Assembly: GCF_020181615.1 (NCBI RefSeq)
Contig: NZ_CP084029.1
Coordinates: 2,262,905-2,274,342, forward strand
From: [Mycobacterium] crassicus
Lineage (GTDB): Bacteria > Actinomycetota > Actinomycetes > Mycobacteriales > Mycobacteriaceae
DNA length: 11,438 nucleotides
Direction: 5' to 3'
Under the pieces are notes generated by a model. The model did no database searches. It was not told where the DNA came from and saw only the letters and a program-made list of their open reading frames with translations. Below, in pieces: positions 1-6,205 of this stretch. The position numbers and the translations under genes were made by a program. Each line of letters starts with the position of its first letter. The first letter of the stretch is position 1.

Positions 1-1
1 T

Positions 2-259
2 GTCAACGCTCACGGTGCGCTGATCCGCGCCCAGGCGGCCTCGTTGGAGGCTGAGCACCAGGCGATCGTGCACGATGTGCTCGCTGCCGGTGATTTCTGG
101 GGTGGTTCGGGTTCGGTGGCTTGCCAGGAGTTTGTGTCCCAGTTGGGTCGCAACTTCGCGGTGATCTACGAGCAGGCCAATGCTCACGGTCAGAAGGTGC
201 AGACCGCCGGTAACAACATGGCCAACACCGACGCCTCCGTCGGCTCCAGCTGGGCCTGA
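2..259 (+). CDS. esxN: EsxN-like WXG100 protein (Mtb9.9 family), 5' truncated by window edge
   Basis: Small helical-hairpin protein of the ESAT-6/WXG100 family, exported by a type VII (ESX-5) system as a heterodimer with an EsxM-type partner. The reading frame is open from base 2 and stops at 257-259. It gives 85 residues, so about 9 N-terminal codons of the usual 94 lie outside the window. The central turn carries the W-x-G signature (DFWGGSGS). The flanking stretches IRAQAASLEAEHQAI, QLGRNF.VIYEQANAHGQKVQ, GNNMA.TD..VGSSWA closely match remembered M. tuberculosis EsxN and its near-identical paralogues EsxI/L/O/V. The paralogue cannot be chosen from this fragment. The partner esxM is expected just upstream. 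Downstream lies a PPE gene rather than Rv1794/eccD5, so this may be a duplicated esx pair and not the core ESX-5 copy. An 81-base gap separates it from the PPE gene. Confidence 0.93.
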   Translation, partial: VNAHGALIRAQAASLEAEHQAIVHDVLAAGDFWGGSGSVACQEFVSQLGRNFAVIYEQANAHGQKVQTAGNNMANTDASVGSSWA

Positions 260-340
260 CAACACCGGCAAAACGCAGCGCGGCAGCACACCGTACCCGG
301 CTGAGCGGGCATCCGGCCGACCGACCAAGGGTGGAGGGCC

Positions 341-1579
341 ATGGATTTCGGAGCGTTGCCGCCGGAGATCAATTCGGGCCGAATGTATTCCGGTCCGGGG
401 TCGGGCCCGCTGCTGGCGGCGGCCGCCGCGTGGGACGCGCTGGCCGCCGAGTTGAGTTCGACCGCGTCGTCCTACGGCTCGGTGCTCTTGGGCCTCACCG
501 CTGACGCCTGGTTCGGTCCAACAGCCGCCTCCATGTGGGCGGCGGCCCAGCCCTACGCGGGGTGGATGAGTAGCACGGCCACCCAAGCCCAACTGGCCGC
601 CGCGCAGGCTCGGGCCGCCGCCGCTGCCTACGACGCGGCGTTCGGTGCGACGGTGCCGCCGCCGGTGATCGCCGCGAACCGCAGCCTGCTGATGTCGCTG
701 ATCGCGTCCAACATTCTGGGCCAGAACACCGCGGCGATCGCCGCCACCGAACTGGAATACACCCAGATGTGGGCACAAGATGCCGGTGCCATGTACGGCT
801 ACGCGGGTGCATCGGCCAGTGCCACCGCGCTGCCCCCGTTCGCCCCACCTCCGCAGACCACCAACCCGGCCGGGCTGCAGGCCCAGTCCGCGGCGGCCAC
901 TCAGGCGGTGACCGGCGCCGGCACGCAGGCGCAATCATCGGCGAGCCAACTGATCTCGATGGTCCCGCAGGCGCTGCAGAACATGGCGACGTCGGGGTCG
1001 GCCGCTGCGGCGGACCCGACCTCGATACTGGACATTCTGGATTTCCTGGCCGGCCCACTGTCGCCGATCTCCTTGTTCGGGATCGGCGGCATTCCCTACC
1101 TCCTGGCGATCCAGTGCGTGCTGCTGCCGATGAACGGCGCGAACGTGGTCTCCGCGGTCAACCGGGCGACCGGACCCAAACCGTGGCTGGAGGAGCCGGT
1201 ATTGCCCGCCCAAACCCTCACCGGGACACGGCTGGTCGGCGCTCCCGGCCCCACGGTGGCGGCCGGTTTGGGCAACTCGGGTTCGATCGGCCGAATGTCG
1301 GTGCCGCAGAGCTGGATAGCTCAGACCCCGACCGCCAAGGCTGTCGCCGCCGTGTACCCCGAGGCCGGCCCGGGAGCGGTCGCCGCGGTGGCAGCGGAGG
1401 GCGAAGGCGGGGTGCTCAACGACATGGCCTTGGCCAGTCTGGCCGGCCGCGCCATGACTGCCGGCGGGGGAGCGGCCGGACGCGGGGTCGGTGGGGCCAC
1501 CGGCCTGGCAGCAGCGAGCAAGCCCAGCAAGCCCAGCAAAGCGACCATCATCGTGATACCGCCCTCGGCGGAGGACTGA
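341..1579 (+). CDS. PPE family protein, PPE-SVP subgroup (first of three in tandem)
   Basis: A 412-residue PPE protein, presumably secreted or surface-associated through ESX-5. It starts MDFGALPPE at ATG 341, preceded by a purine-rich ggaggg at 333-338 that sits rather close. The N-terminal PPE domain spans about residues 1-170 and has the PPE motif at 7-9, the WxG-type turn W57-F-G and the conserved GQN..AI.A.E..Y..MW.QDA.AMYGY block. The C-terminal SVP signature (GRMSVPQSW) is at about 317-325. A hydrophobic segment around residues 235-265 ([16 protein letters not shown]) could contact a membrane. The C-terminus is unusual: a short basic SKPSKPSK repeat followed by [12 protein letters not shown]. 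No PE partner is visible; one may lie upstream of the window. It is the first gene of a likely operon with the next PPE 3 bases away. Function beyond family membership cannot be read from sequence. Confidence 0.93.
   Translation: MDFGALPPEINSGRMYSGPGSGPLLAAAAAWDALAAELSSTASSYGSVLLGLTADAWFGPTAASMWAAAQPYAGWMSSTATQAQLAAAQARAAAAAYDAAFGATVPPPVIAANRSLLMSLIASNILGQNTAAIAATELEYTQMWAQDAGAMYGYAGASASATALPPFAPPPQTTNPAGLQAQSAAATQAVTGAGTQAQSSASQLISMVPQALQNMATSGSAAAADPTSILDILDFLAGPLSPISLFGIGGIPYLLAIQCVLLPMNGANVVSAVNRATGPKPWLEEPVLPAQTLTGTRLVGAPGPTVAAGLGNSGSIGRMSVPQSWIAQTPTAKAVAAVYPEAGPGAVAAVAAEGEGGVLNDMALASLAGRAMTAGGGAAGRGVGGATGLAAASKPSKPSKATIIVIPPSAED
1517..1540 (+). repeat. 9-bp in-frame tandem repeat in PPE C-terminus
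   Basis: The unit agcaagccc occurs twice and is followed by a third partial copy (agcaaa). It encodes Ser-Lys-Pro-Ser-Lys-Pro-Ser-Lys near the C-terminus of the first PPE protein. It is a short coding microsatellite that could vary in copy number by slippage without breaking the frame. Confidence 0.8.
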
Positions 1580-1582
1580 GCG

Positions 1583-2869
1583 GTGCCGGGCGTGGACTTC
1601 GGTGCGCTTCCCCCGGAGGTGAACTCGGCGCGGATGTATGCCGGGCCCGGAACAGGGTCACTGCTGGCGGCAGCCGGATCCTGGCGCGGACTGGCCGCGG
1701 AACTGGGCGCGGTCGCGGCCGCCTATCAGGCGGTGATCGCCGACCTCACCGGTCAGGTCTGGTTCGGTCCGGCGTCGGCGTCCATGGCCGGCGCAGCGAC
1801 GCCGTATGCGGACTGGCTGGGCAGCACCGCGACGTTGGCCGACCAGACGGCGAATCGACTGATGGTGGCGGTGGGTGATTTCGAGCAGGCGTTCGCTGCG
1901 ATGGTGCCGCCACCGGCGATCGCGGTGAATCGCACCCGGCTGGCCGCCCTGGTGGCCGCCGACGTCTTCGGGCAGAACGCCGCTGAAATCGCGGCGACCG
2001 AGGCCGAGTACGGCCAGATGTGGCTGCAGGACGCGATGGCGATGTACGGCTACGCGGCCCGCGCGGCCGCCGCGACCGCGATGACGCCGTTCACGGCGCC
2101 GCCGGCGGTCGCCAACCCGGCCGGGTCCGCCGGACAGGGCGCGGCAGCAGGCCAGGCCGCCGCGGGCAGCGCCCACAACCAGCTGTCCCAACTGCTCAGC
2201 GCGATACCGCGCCAACTGCAGGGCCTGTCCACCGCGGGCAGCGCGCAGTCCGTGCCGGCCGACCCGGTGTCGCAGGCCGCGTCCTACATCGAGACGCTGG
2301 CGCGGACCATCCTGCCGGCCAACGACACCAATATCTCGGCGCTCTACGGCATGGGCCAGTACGCACGCAACCTGAACACCGACCTCGACATCTCCCAGGC
2401 AACCGGCGGTAGAGCCGGATTCGGCTCCGGCGTGAGTGCACTGGGCGCGACGGAATCGACCATTCCGGGCGGCGGCGCCCGGCCGGCCGTGACCGCGAGC
2501 ACCGGAAGCGCCGGTGTGGTAGGCAGACTCGCGATCCCGCAGGCCTGGGCCGACGCGGTGCCCGAGGTCACCACGACCGCGACCGCGGCGCCCGCGATGT
2601 CGCCCGCCGCGGCGCTTACCCCGGCTGGCCAGGGCGCCGGGGTCGCGGTCGCCGGTCTGGCCGGGCGCGCCGGGCATCGGCCTGGGCGGGCCGAGAGCCG
2701 CAACGAGCGGACCGCCGGCGAGGTCCTCGGAACCGACGAGGTGCGGCACTGGCATGCCGAGCCGGGCGAACTCAGGAGCCTGCTCGGTGAGGTGGCCGCC
2801 CAGCCCGGCATCCACGAGGTGTACTTCGGCACTGAAGAACAGCCGGGTTCACGCGAGCCGCGGGGGTGA
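1583..2869 (+). CDS. PPE family protein with degenerate SVP motif and C-terminal HWH/QPG module (second in tandem)
   Basis: A 428-residue PPE protein. GTG 1583 is preferred because ggagg at 1570-1574 stands 8 bases before it. The canonical PPE start would be GTG 1592 (MDFGALPPE), 17 bases from the same site, so the native protein may lack the first three residues (MPG). It has an N-terminal PPE domain to about residue 175, a W-F-G turn near residue 60 and the QDA.AMYGYA block. The expected GxxSVPxxW is degenerate: GRLAIPQAW at about 314-322. The last 45 residues form a charged module unlike the Ala/Gly-rich body: VRHWHAE, then LRSLLGEVAAQPGIHEVYFG (about 396-416). The next PPE protein carries the same module. 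Both also share YG..QY.RNLNTDLDI..ATGGRAGFGSG in the middle, so the two genes arose by tandem duplication. Likely co-transcribed with both neighbours. Probable ESX-5 substrate; role unknown. Confidence 0.92.
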   Translation: MPGVDFGALPPEVNSARMYAGPGTGSLLAAAGSWRGLAAELGAVAAAYQAVIADLTGQVWFGPASASMAGAATPYADWLGSTATLADQTANRLMVAVGDFEQAFAAMVPPPAIAVNRTRLAALVAADVFGQNAAEIAATEAEYGQMWLQDAMAMYGYAARAAAATAMTPFTAPPAVANPAGSAGQGAAAGQAAAGSAHNQLSQLLSAIPRQLQGLSTAGSAQSVPADPVSQAASYIETLARTILPANDTNISALYGMGQYARNLNTDLDISQATGGRAGFGSGVSALGATESTIPGGGARPAVTASTGSAGVVGRLAIPQAWADAVPEVTTTATAAPAMSPAAALTPAGQGAGVAVAGLAGRAGHRPGRAESRNERTAGEVLGTDEVRHWHAEPGELRSLLGEVAAQPGIHEVYFGTEEQPGSREPRG

Positions 2870-2874
2870 TCGGA

Positions 2875-4215
2875 ATGGATTTCGGGGCGCTGCCGCCGGA
2901 GGTGAACTCCGGACGGATGTACGCCGGTCCGGGATCGGGGCCGCTGCTGGCCGCCGCCACGGCGTGGGCGAGGCTGGCCACCGAAACCGGTTCGGCCGCC
3001 AAGGCTTACCAGTCGGTGCTGACGGGCCTGACCGACGAGGGTTGGCTGGGCCCGACCTCGGAGGCGATGGCCGCTGCGGTGACTCCTTATGTGGCGTGGC
3101 TCAATTCCACCGCGGGGCTTGCCGAGCAGACCGCCGCACACGTCACCGCCGTCGCGGCCGCCTTCGACGAGGCCTACGCGGCAGTCGCGCCGCCGCCGGT
3201 GATCGCGGCGAACCGCAGCGCACAGGCCACCCTGGTCGCCACGAATCTGCTCGGCCAGAACAGCGCCCAGATCGCGGCGCTCGACGCCGGGTACGCACAA
3301 CTGTGGGTCCAGGACGCGGTGGCGATGTACGGCTACGCGGCCCGATCGGCAGCAGCGACCGCGCTGACACCGTTCACCGAACCGCCGGCCACCACCAACC
3401 CGTCGGGCACGGCCGGGCAGGCGGCAGTCGTCGCGCAGGCGGTCGCCGGCAGCGGGCATTCGGAGCTGTCGCAGTTGATCAGCGCGATCCCGCAGGTGCT
3501 GCAGGGACTTGGCCCAGCGACCGCCTCGCTCGCACCGTCGGTGGCGCAGGCAGCCCCGCCGACACTGACGCAGCTGGTCTCCTATCTGCTGATCCTGCCG
3601 AAGAGCATCGTGCCGTTCAACGACGCCATCAAATCGGTTCTCTACGGTTTGCTGCAATACTCCCGAAACCTCAACACCGACTTGGACATTGCCGCGGCCA
3701 CCGGGGGGCGGGCCGGATTCGGTTCCGGGGCGCCGGCGTTGGTGGCCGCCGATGAGCCCGCACAGTTGGGGGCGCGGCCGATCGCCTCCGGGGTGGGCAA
3801 CGCCGGAGCGGTCGGCCGGCTCAGTGTTCCGCCGAGCTGGACGGCGACCGCGCCGGTGGCCAAGATGGCCGCCGCCGCGTTGGCGGAGGCCGGACCGGCA
3901 GCCGCAGCGGCCGCCGCGGCGCAGATTCCCACCGGTGTCTTCGGCGACATGGCGCTGGCGGGCCTGGCGGGACGGGCGCTGACCGGTGCCGCCCCGCGCA
4001 GTCATCCGGCGGCGGCGATGAACGGCCATGCGCAGAGCCGGTTGGAACGGTTGGTGACCGAACTGGCCGGCACCACCGATGTGCAGCACTGGCATGTGGA
4101 CCCGAGTCGCTTGGACAGCCTGCTCGAGGAGCTGGCCGAGCAACCCGGCGTGCACGCCGTGCATGTGAACCCGGACGGCAAGGAGCCCTCCGGGCGGGCC
4201 CCGCAGCCCGGCTGA
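2875..4215 (+). CDS. PPE-SVP family protein with C-terminal ACT-like half-module (third in tandem)
   Basis: A 446-residue PPE protein starting [11 protein letters not shown] at ATG 2875, with a G-run at 2862-2866 eight bases upstream. GTG 2866 is an alternative: it overlaps the previous stop as gtga, which would couple translation, and adds three residues. The N-terminal PPE domain, the W-L-G turn, the GQN...IAAL block and a clean SVP motif (GRLSVPPSW, about 314-322) are present. After a poly-Ala stretch and GDMALAGLAGRAL, the tail from about residue 389 changes character. It holds two similar segments, RLERLVTELAGTTDVQHWHVD (389-409, 21 residues with a one-residue insertion point) and RLDSLLEELAEQPG followed by VHAVHVN (412-432), predicted as helix-strand units. 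The second matches the tail of the preceding PPE and the end of MgtC encoded nearby. A 747-base regulatory gap follows. Export by ESX-5 is inferred from family membership. Confidence 0.92.
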   Translation: MDFGALPPEVNSGRMYAGPGSGPLLAAATAWARLATETGSAAKAYQSVLTGLTDEGWLGPTSEAMAAAVTPYVAWLNSTAGLAEQTAAHVTAVAAAFDEAYAAVAPPPVIAANRSAQATLVATNLLGQNSAQIAALDAGYAQLWVQDAVAMYGYAARSAAATALTPFTEPPATTNPSGTAGQAAVVAQAVAGSGHSELSQLISAIPQVLQGLGPATASLAPSVAQAAPPTLTQLVSYLLILPKSIVPFNDAIKSVLYGLLQYSRNLNTDLDIAAATGGRAGFGSGAPALVAADEPAQLGARPIASGVGNAGAVGRLSVPPSWTATAPVAKMAAAALAEAGPAAAAAAAAQIPTGVFGDMALAGLAGRALTGAAPRSHPAAAMNGHAQSRLERLVTELAGTTDVQHWHVDPSRLDSLLEELAEQPGVHAVHVNPDGKEPSGRAPQPG

Positions 4216-4303
4216 CCGGGACGCGATTTACGGCGGATCACAAGCTGTTTCGCAGCTGCTCCGGCGGATTGCCAGAGGACTGTCAGCGACGCGCCGCGCC
4301 CAA

Positions 4304-4332
4304 TTGACCAGGACTCCCACCTGGTGCACTAT
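4304..4332 (+). promoter_or_regulatory. Probable housekeeping promoter for the M-box leader
   Basis: TTGACC (4304-4309) is separated by 17 bases from CACTAT (4327-4332), which keeps the A2, A5 and T6 positions of a -10 box. Transcription would start near 4339-4341, within a few bases of the 5' strand of the riboswitch closing stem. That placement supports the call. An overlapping -10 reading (TATGGT, 4330-4335) would give a 20-base spacer and is less likely. Confidence 0.6.
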
Positions 4333-4342
4333 GGTTACGCAA

Positions 4343-4521
4343 GCACCTCGTTAGGTGAGGCGTCTGCACGGATATAGGCCACTGACCCCGAACGTCGAGA
4401 GACGCCCCGGGTCAGGACAGCTCCTCCCGGATTAAGGGTTGAGCCCAAGTGGCTTCCAGCCTGCATCGATTGCGCAGGCAGGACACGCCGTGCAGTGCCG
4501 AAACTCTGATGAGAGGGGTGC
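4343..4521 (+). promoter_or_regulatory. M-box (ykoK-type) Mg2+-sensing riboswitch aptamer
   Basis: It is recognised by alignment to the remembered Bacillus subtilis M-box. The 5' signature gttaggtgaggc (4350-4361) is identical. Closing stem P1 pairs gcacctc (4343-4349) with ggggtgc (4515-4521), with one G-U pair. Stem P2 pairs ctgcacgg (4364-4371) with ccgtgcag (4488-4495), 8 of 8 bases; B. subtilis has CUGUAUGG/CCAUACAG here, so the pairs covary. The next hairpin pairs ctgaccc (4382-4388) with gggtcag (4409-4415) around an inner stem cgtc-GAGA-gacg followed by the conserved GACGCC (4401-4406). A further hairpin pairs gcctgc (4459-4464) with gcaggc (4474-4479). The 3' signature tgccgaaactct (4496-4507) matches UGCUAAAGCUCU. 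The family folds on Mg2+ and represses Mg2+ uptake genes. Here it precedes a PPE gene and mgtC; the equivalent M. tuberculosis operon is, to my knowledge, also preceded by an M-box. Confidence 0.93.
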
Positions 4522-4603
4522 GATGTCCGGCCGTCGGCCTGGCTCCTCACCTCTTCGTGCGTACATGCCGGCGCCCCCGTGCGCCCAGGCCGAGAGGAGG
4601 TGC
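4515..4603 (+). other. Putative riboswitch expression platform with mutually exclusive pairings
   Basis: Four short segments can pair in alternative ways: A gcacctc (4343-4349), B ggggtgc (4515-4521), C cacctc (4548-4553) and D gaggtgc (4597-4603). A:B is P1. C:D is 6 of 6. B:C (4515-4520 with 4548-4553) is 6 pairs with one G-U. A:D is 7 of 7. D overlaps an aggagg ribosome site at 4595-4600, and B overlaps the ribosome site of the ORF at 4523. A separate 9-bp stem, tcggcctgg (4534-4542) with ccaggccga (4585-4593), could also form. No U-tract follows, so a simple intrinsic terminator is not evident. Translational or Rho-dependent control is inferred. Confidence 0.45.
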
Positions 4604-4615
4604 GAGCGACTTTGA
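4523..4615 (+). CDS. Putative 30-codon upstream ORF immediately after the M-box
   Basis: ATG 4523 begins two bases after the riboswitch closing stem and the frame runs 30 codons to TGA 4613-4615. The predicted peptide is MSGRRPGSSPL..., with a proline stretch MPAPPC and an end AERRCERL. The purine-rich gagaggggt (4511-4519) is a reasonable ribosome site about 4-6 bases upstream. Its 3' part is the 3' strand of P1, so folding of the Mg2+-bound aptamer should hide it. The stop overlaps a TTG start of a second small ORF as ttga. No homologue is recognised. It may act as a leader whose translation protects the transcript from early termination, and its Pro-rich sequence recalls the logic of the enterobacterial mgtA leader peptide without resembling it. 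It could still be a chance ORF; translation is not shown. Confidence 0.45.
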   Translation: MSGRRPGSSPLRAYMPAPPCAQAERRCERL

Positions 4616-4686
4616 GTCCGAGTGATAGTTCCTATCCGAGATCGGCGGTCGTCTCGATCGATCTCGGTACCGCTTTCATCCTCTGA
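4612..4686 (+). CDS. Putative 24-codon upstream ORF overlapping the first by 4 bases
   Basis: TTG 4612 to TGA 4684-4686 encodes a 24-residue peptide beginning MSPSDSSYPRS and ending IDLGTAFIL. A strong aggagg stands at 4595-4600, 11 bases upstream, a longish but usable distance. The ttga overlap with the preceding small ORF is the arrangement typical of translationally coupled genes. The ribosome site lies in segment D of the expression platform and can be masked by cacctc at 4548-4553 or by the 5' strand of P1. There is no recognised homologue, and it does not look like the start of a PE protein, the gene that would be expected here by comparison with M. tuberculosis. The TTG start makes the call uncertain. 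Confidence 0.33.
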   Translation: MSPSDSSYPRSAVVSIDLGTAFIL

Positions 4687-4962
4687 TTCTCACCGGCGCT
4701 TGATTCGTCGACTGGCGTGACTTCCGCTCGCGGAATGCGCCAGCCATCGACATGCCCGCAAATCGCCTGACACTTCGGTCTTTTCGTCCGACGGCGGATG
4801 CATTTGGCGTGCCCAACTCCGGTGTGTCGCCACTAGCGGCCGCGTAAACCCCTTGCCGCCCCAATTCGGTCGCATCGGTCACCGCCGCCCCTTGACGAGC
4901 CGCTCACCACCACCAACCACCGATCCATCTCAAAAACCGCCAAATCACAAAGGAGCAATGCC
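4687..4962 (+). other. Remainder of long leader upstream of PPE-mgtC, no gene seen
   Basis: These 276 bases contain no convincing ORF with a ribosome site and no trace of a PE gene in the three forward frames I inspected. A TTGACG at 4892-4897 has no matching -10 box. The last part (about 4900-4950) is C/A-rich and G-poor, which would suit an unstructured landing stretch, including for Rho. It ends with aaaggag (4949-4955), the ribosome site of the next gene. Confidence 0.6.
4712..4743 (+). other. Two-part hairpin within the leader
   Basis: ctggcg (4712-4717) pairs with cgccag (4738-4743), and inside it ttccg (4722-4726) pairs with cggaa (4731-4735) around the loop ctcg, with small internal loops tgac and tg between the stems. 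It gives 11 base pairs. No U-run follows, so it is not a classical terminator. It may be an RNA structural or stability element. Confidence 0.55.
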
Positions 4963-6186
4963 ATGGACTTCGGAGCATTCCCGCCGGAAATCAACTCGGC
5001 CCGTATGTACACCGGTCCCGGCTCGGGGCCGATGATGGCCGCCGCGGGGGCCTGGGACAAGATGGCCGTCGAACTGGGTTCGGCCGAGGCCACCTACCAG
5101 TCGGTCATCAACGGACTGGTCAGCGAAGGCTGGATGGGGCCCGCGTCGACCGCGATGGCCGCCGCGGCAGCGCCGTACGCGGCGTGGATGGGCGCCACCG
5201 CCGCCCAGGCCGAGCAGACCGCCATCCAGGCCAAGGCGGCAGCCGCGGCATTCGAGGCGGCGTATGCGATGACCGTGCCGCCGCCGCTGATCGTGGCCAA
5301 CCGCTCCCAGCTCGCGATGCTGGTGGCCACCAACGTCCTCGGCCAGAATGCCGGTGCGATCGCGGCCACCGAGGCGCACTACAGCCAGATGTGGGCACAG
5401 GACGCCGGTGCGATGTACGGCTACGCGGCGGCGTCGGCTGCGGCGACCAAGGTCACCCCGTTCACCTCGCCGCGCGAAGTCGCTGACCCGTCGGCACAGG
5501 GCAACCAGCAGGCGGCGGCCGCACAGGCTGCTGGTACGTCCGCGGCGTCACAAGCGCAATCCACACTGTCCCAGGCGATTACGAACACGCCCACAACCCT
5601 GCAGAGCCTGTCCTCACCGCTTCAGGTCGCGCCGCCCTCCGAGATCGGTCCGGCGATCCCGGACATCTTCGGTATCGCCCCGGGTGATCTGAGCAACGCG
5701 ATGACCAACCTGATGAGCAGTTCGTTCAGCCCGATGGGCATGGCCGGCATCACCCAGGCCGGAGCAGACATCGCCGTCATCCGCGGCGCGGCCCTGGCCG
5801 CGGCCGACCCGTTGGGTCTGGGCGCCATCGACCCGATGGACATGCTGCTGCCGGGTATGGGCCACATTTTCGGTCCTGGGGGACTGGGCGCCGGCTTGGG
5901 TGCGAGCGGCATCGGTTCGGCCTCGGCGGCGCTGGGCCAGGCATCGACGGTCGGGGCGATGTCGGTGCCCCAGACGTGGGCCGCGGCCGTGCCGGCCACC
6001 GGAACCCCGGGTGCCTCGGTGGCTGCCACCGGTTGGACGGTCGCCGCGCACGCGCCGCAGCAGGGTGCGGCCGGGATGCCCGGCGTGCCGCTGGCCGGCG
6101 CCGGACAGGGCCGCAACTACGGTTTCGCCGCCCCGCGCTACGGCTTCAAGCCGACGGTGATGGCTCGGCCGGTGGTCGCCGGATAG
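4963..6186 (+). CDS. PPE-SVP family protein, likely PPE31-type, upstream of mgtC
   Basis: A 407-residue PPE protein from ATG 4963 ([11 protein letters not shown]), with a good ribosome site aaaggag at 4949-4955 and a 7-base spacer. The PPE domain covers about residues 1-175 with W57-M-G in the helical turn and [26 protein letters not shown]. The SVP motif GAMSVPQTW lies at about 331-339. The C-terminus [19 protein letters not shown] is the ending typical of many ESX-5-exported PPE-SVP proteins. Its central part is rich in Met/Gly/Pro and lacks the charged tail of the two PPE proteins upstream. Position (M-box before, mgtC 19 bases after) and length suggest the counterpart of M. tuberculosis PPE31, which together with PE20 is linked to Mg2+ acquisition. 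Here no PE gene lies beside it, so its secretion partner must come from elsewhere. Expression is probably induced by low Mg2+ through the riboswitch. Confidence 0.92.
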   Translation: MDFGAFPPEINSARMYTGPGSGPMMAAAGAWDKMAVELGSAEATYQSVINGLVSEGWMGPASTAMAAAAAPYAAWMGATAAQAEQTAIQAKAAAAAFEAAYAMTVPPPLIVANRSQLAMLVATNVLGQNAGAIAATEAHYSQMWAQDAGAMYGYAAASAAATKVTPFTSPREVADPSAQGNQQAAAAQAAGTSAASQAQSTLSQAITNTPTTLQSLSSPLQVAPPSEIGPAIPDIFGIAPGDLSNAMTNLMSSSFSPMGMAGITQAGADIAVIRGAALAAADPLGLGAIDPMDMLLPGMGHIFGPGGLGAGLGASGIGSASAALGQASTVGAMSVPQTWAAAVPATGTPGASVAATGWTVAAHAPQQGAAGMPGVPLAGAGQGRNYGFAAPRYGFKPTVMARPVVAG

Positions 6187-6205
6187 TTGTGACATCGTTG
6201 AGGTC

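Noticed and set aside
2344..4164. 606-codon open frame on the minus strand, plus other long antisense or alternate-frame ORFs
   Set aside because: Arg/Gly/Pro-rich translations with no family features, lying opposite well-supported PPE genes. Such frames are expected in high-GC DNA.
4238..4256. tcacaagc...tcgcagc, resembling a PhoP direct repeat
   Set aside because: The first half carries an extra A and the spacing is one base off, so the match is too weak without a motif scan.
4243..4257. agctg-tttcg-cagct hairpin after PPE 3 as a terminator
   Set aside because: Only five base pairs and no U-run. It could be chance, so not annotated.
4892..4897. TTGACG as -35 of a second promoter for PPE 4
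   Set aside because: No -10-like hexamer at 16-19 bases downstream in this C/A-rich stretch.
4687..4962. Possible PE20 remnant between the M-box and the PPE gene
   Set aside because: No frame gives the MSF...PE N-terminal pattern or the Ala-rich helices of a PE domain.
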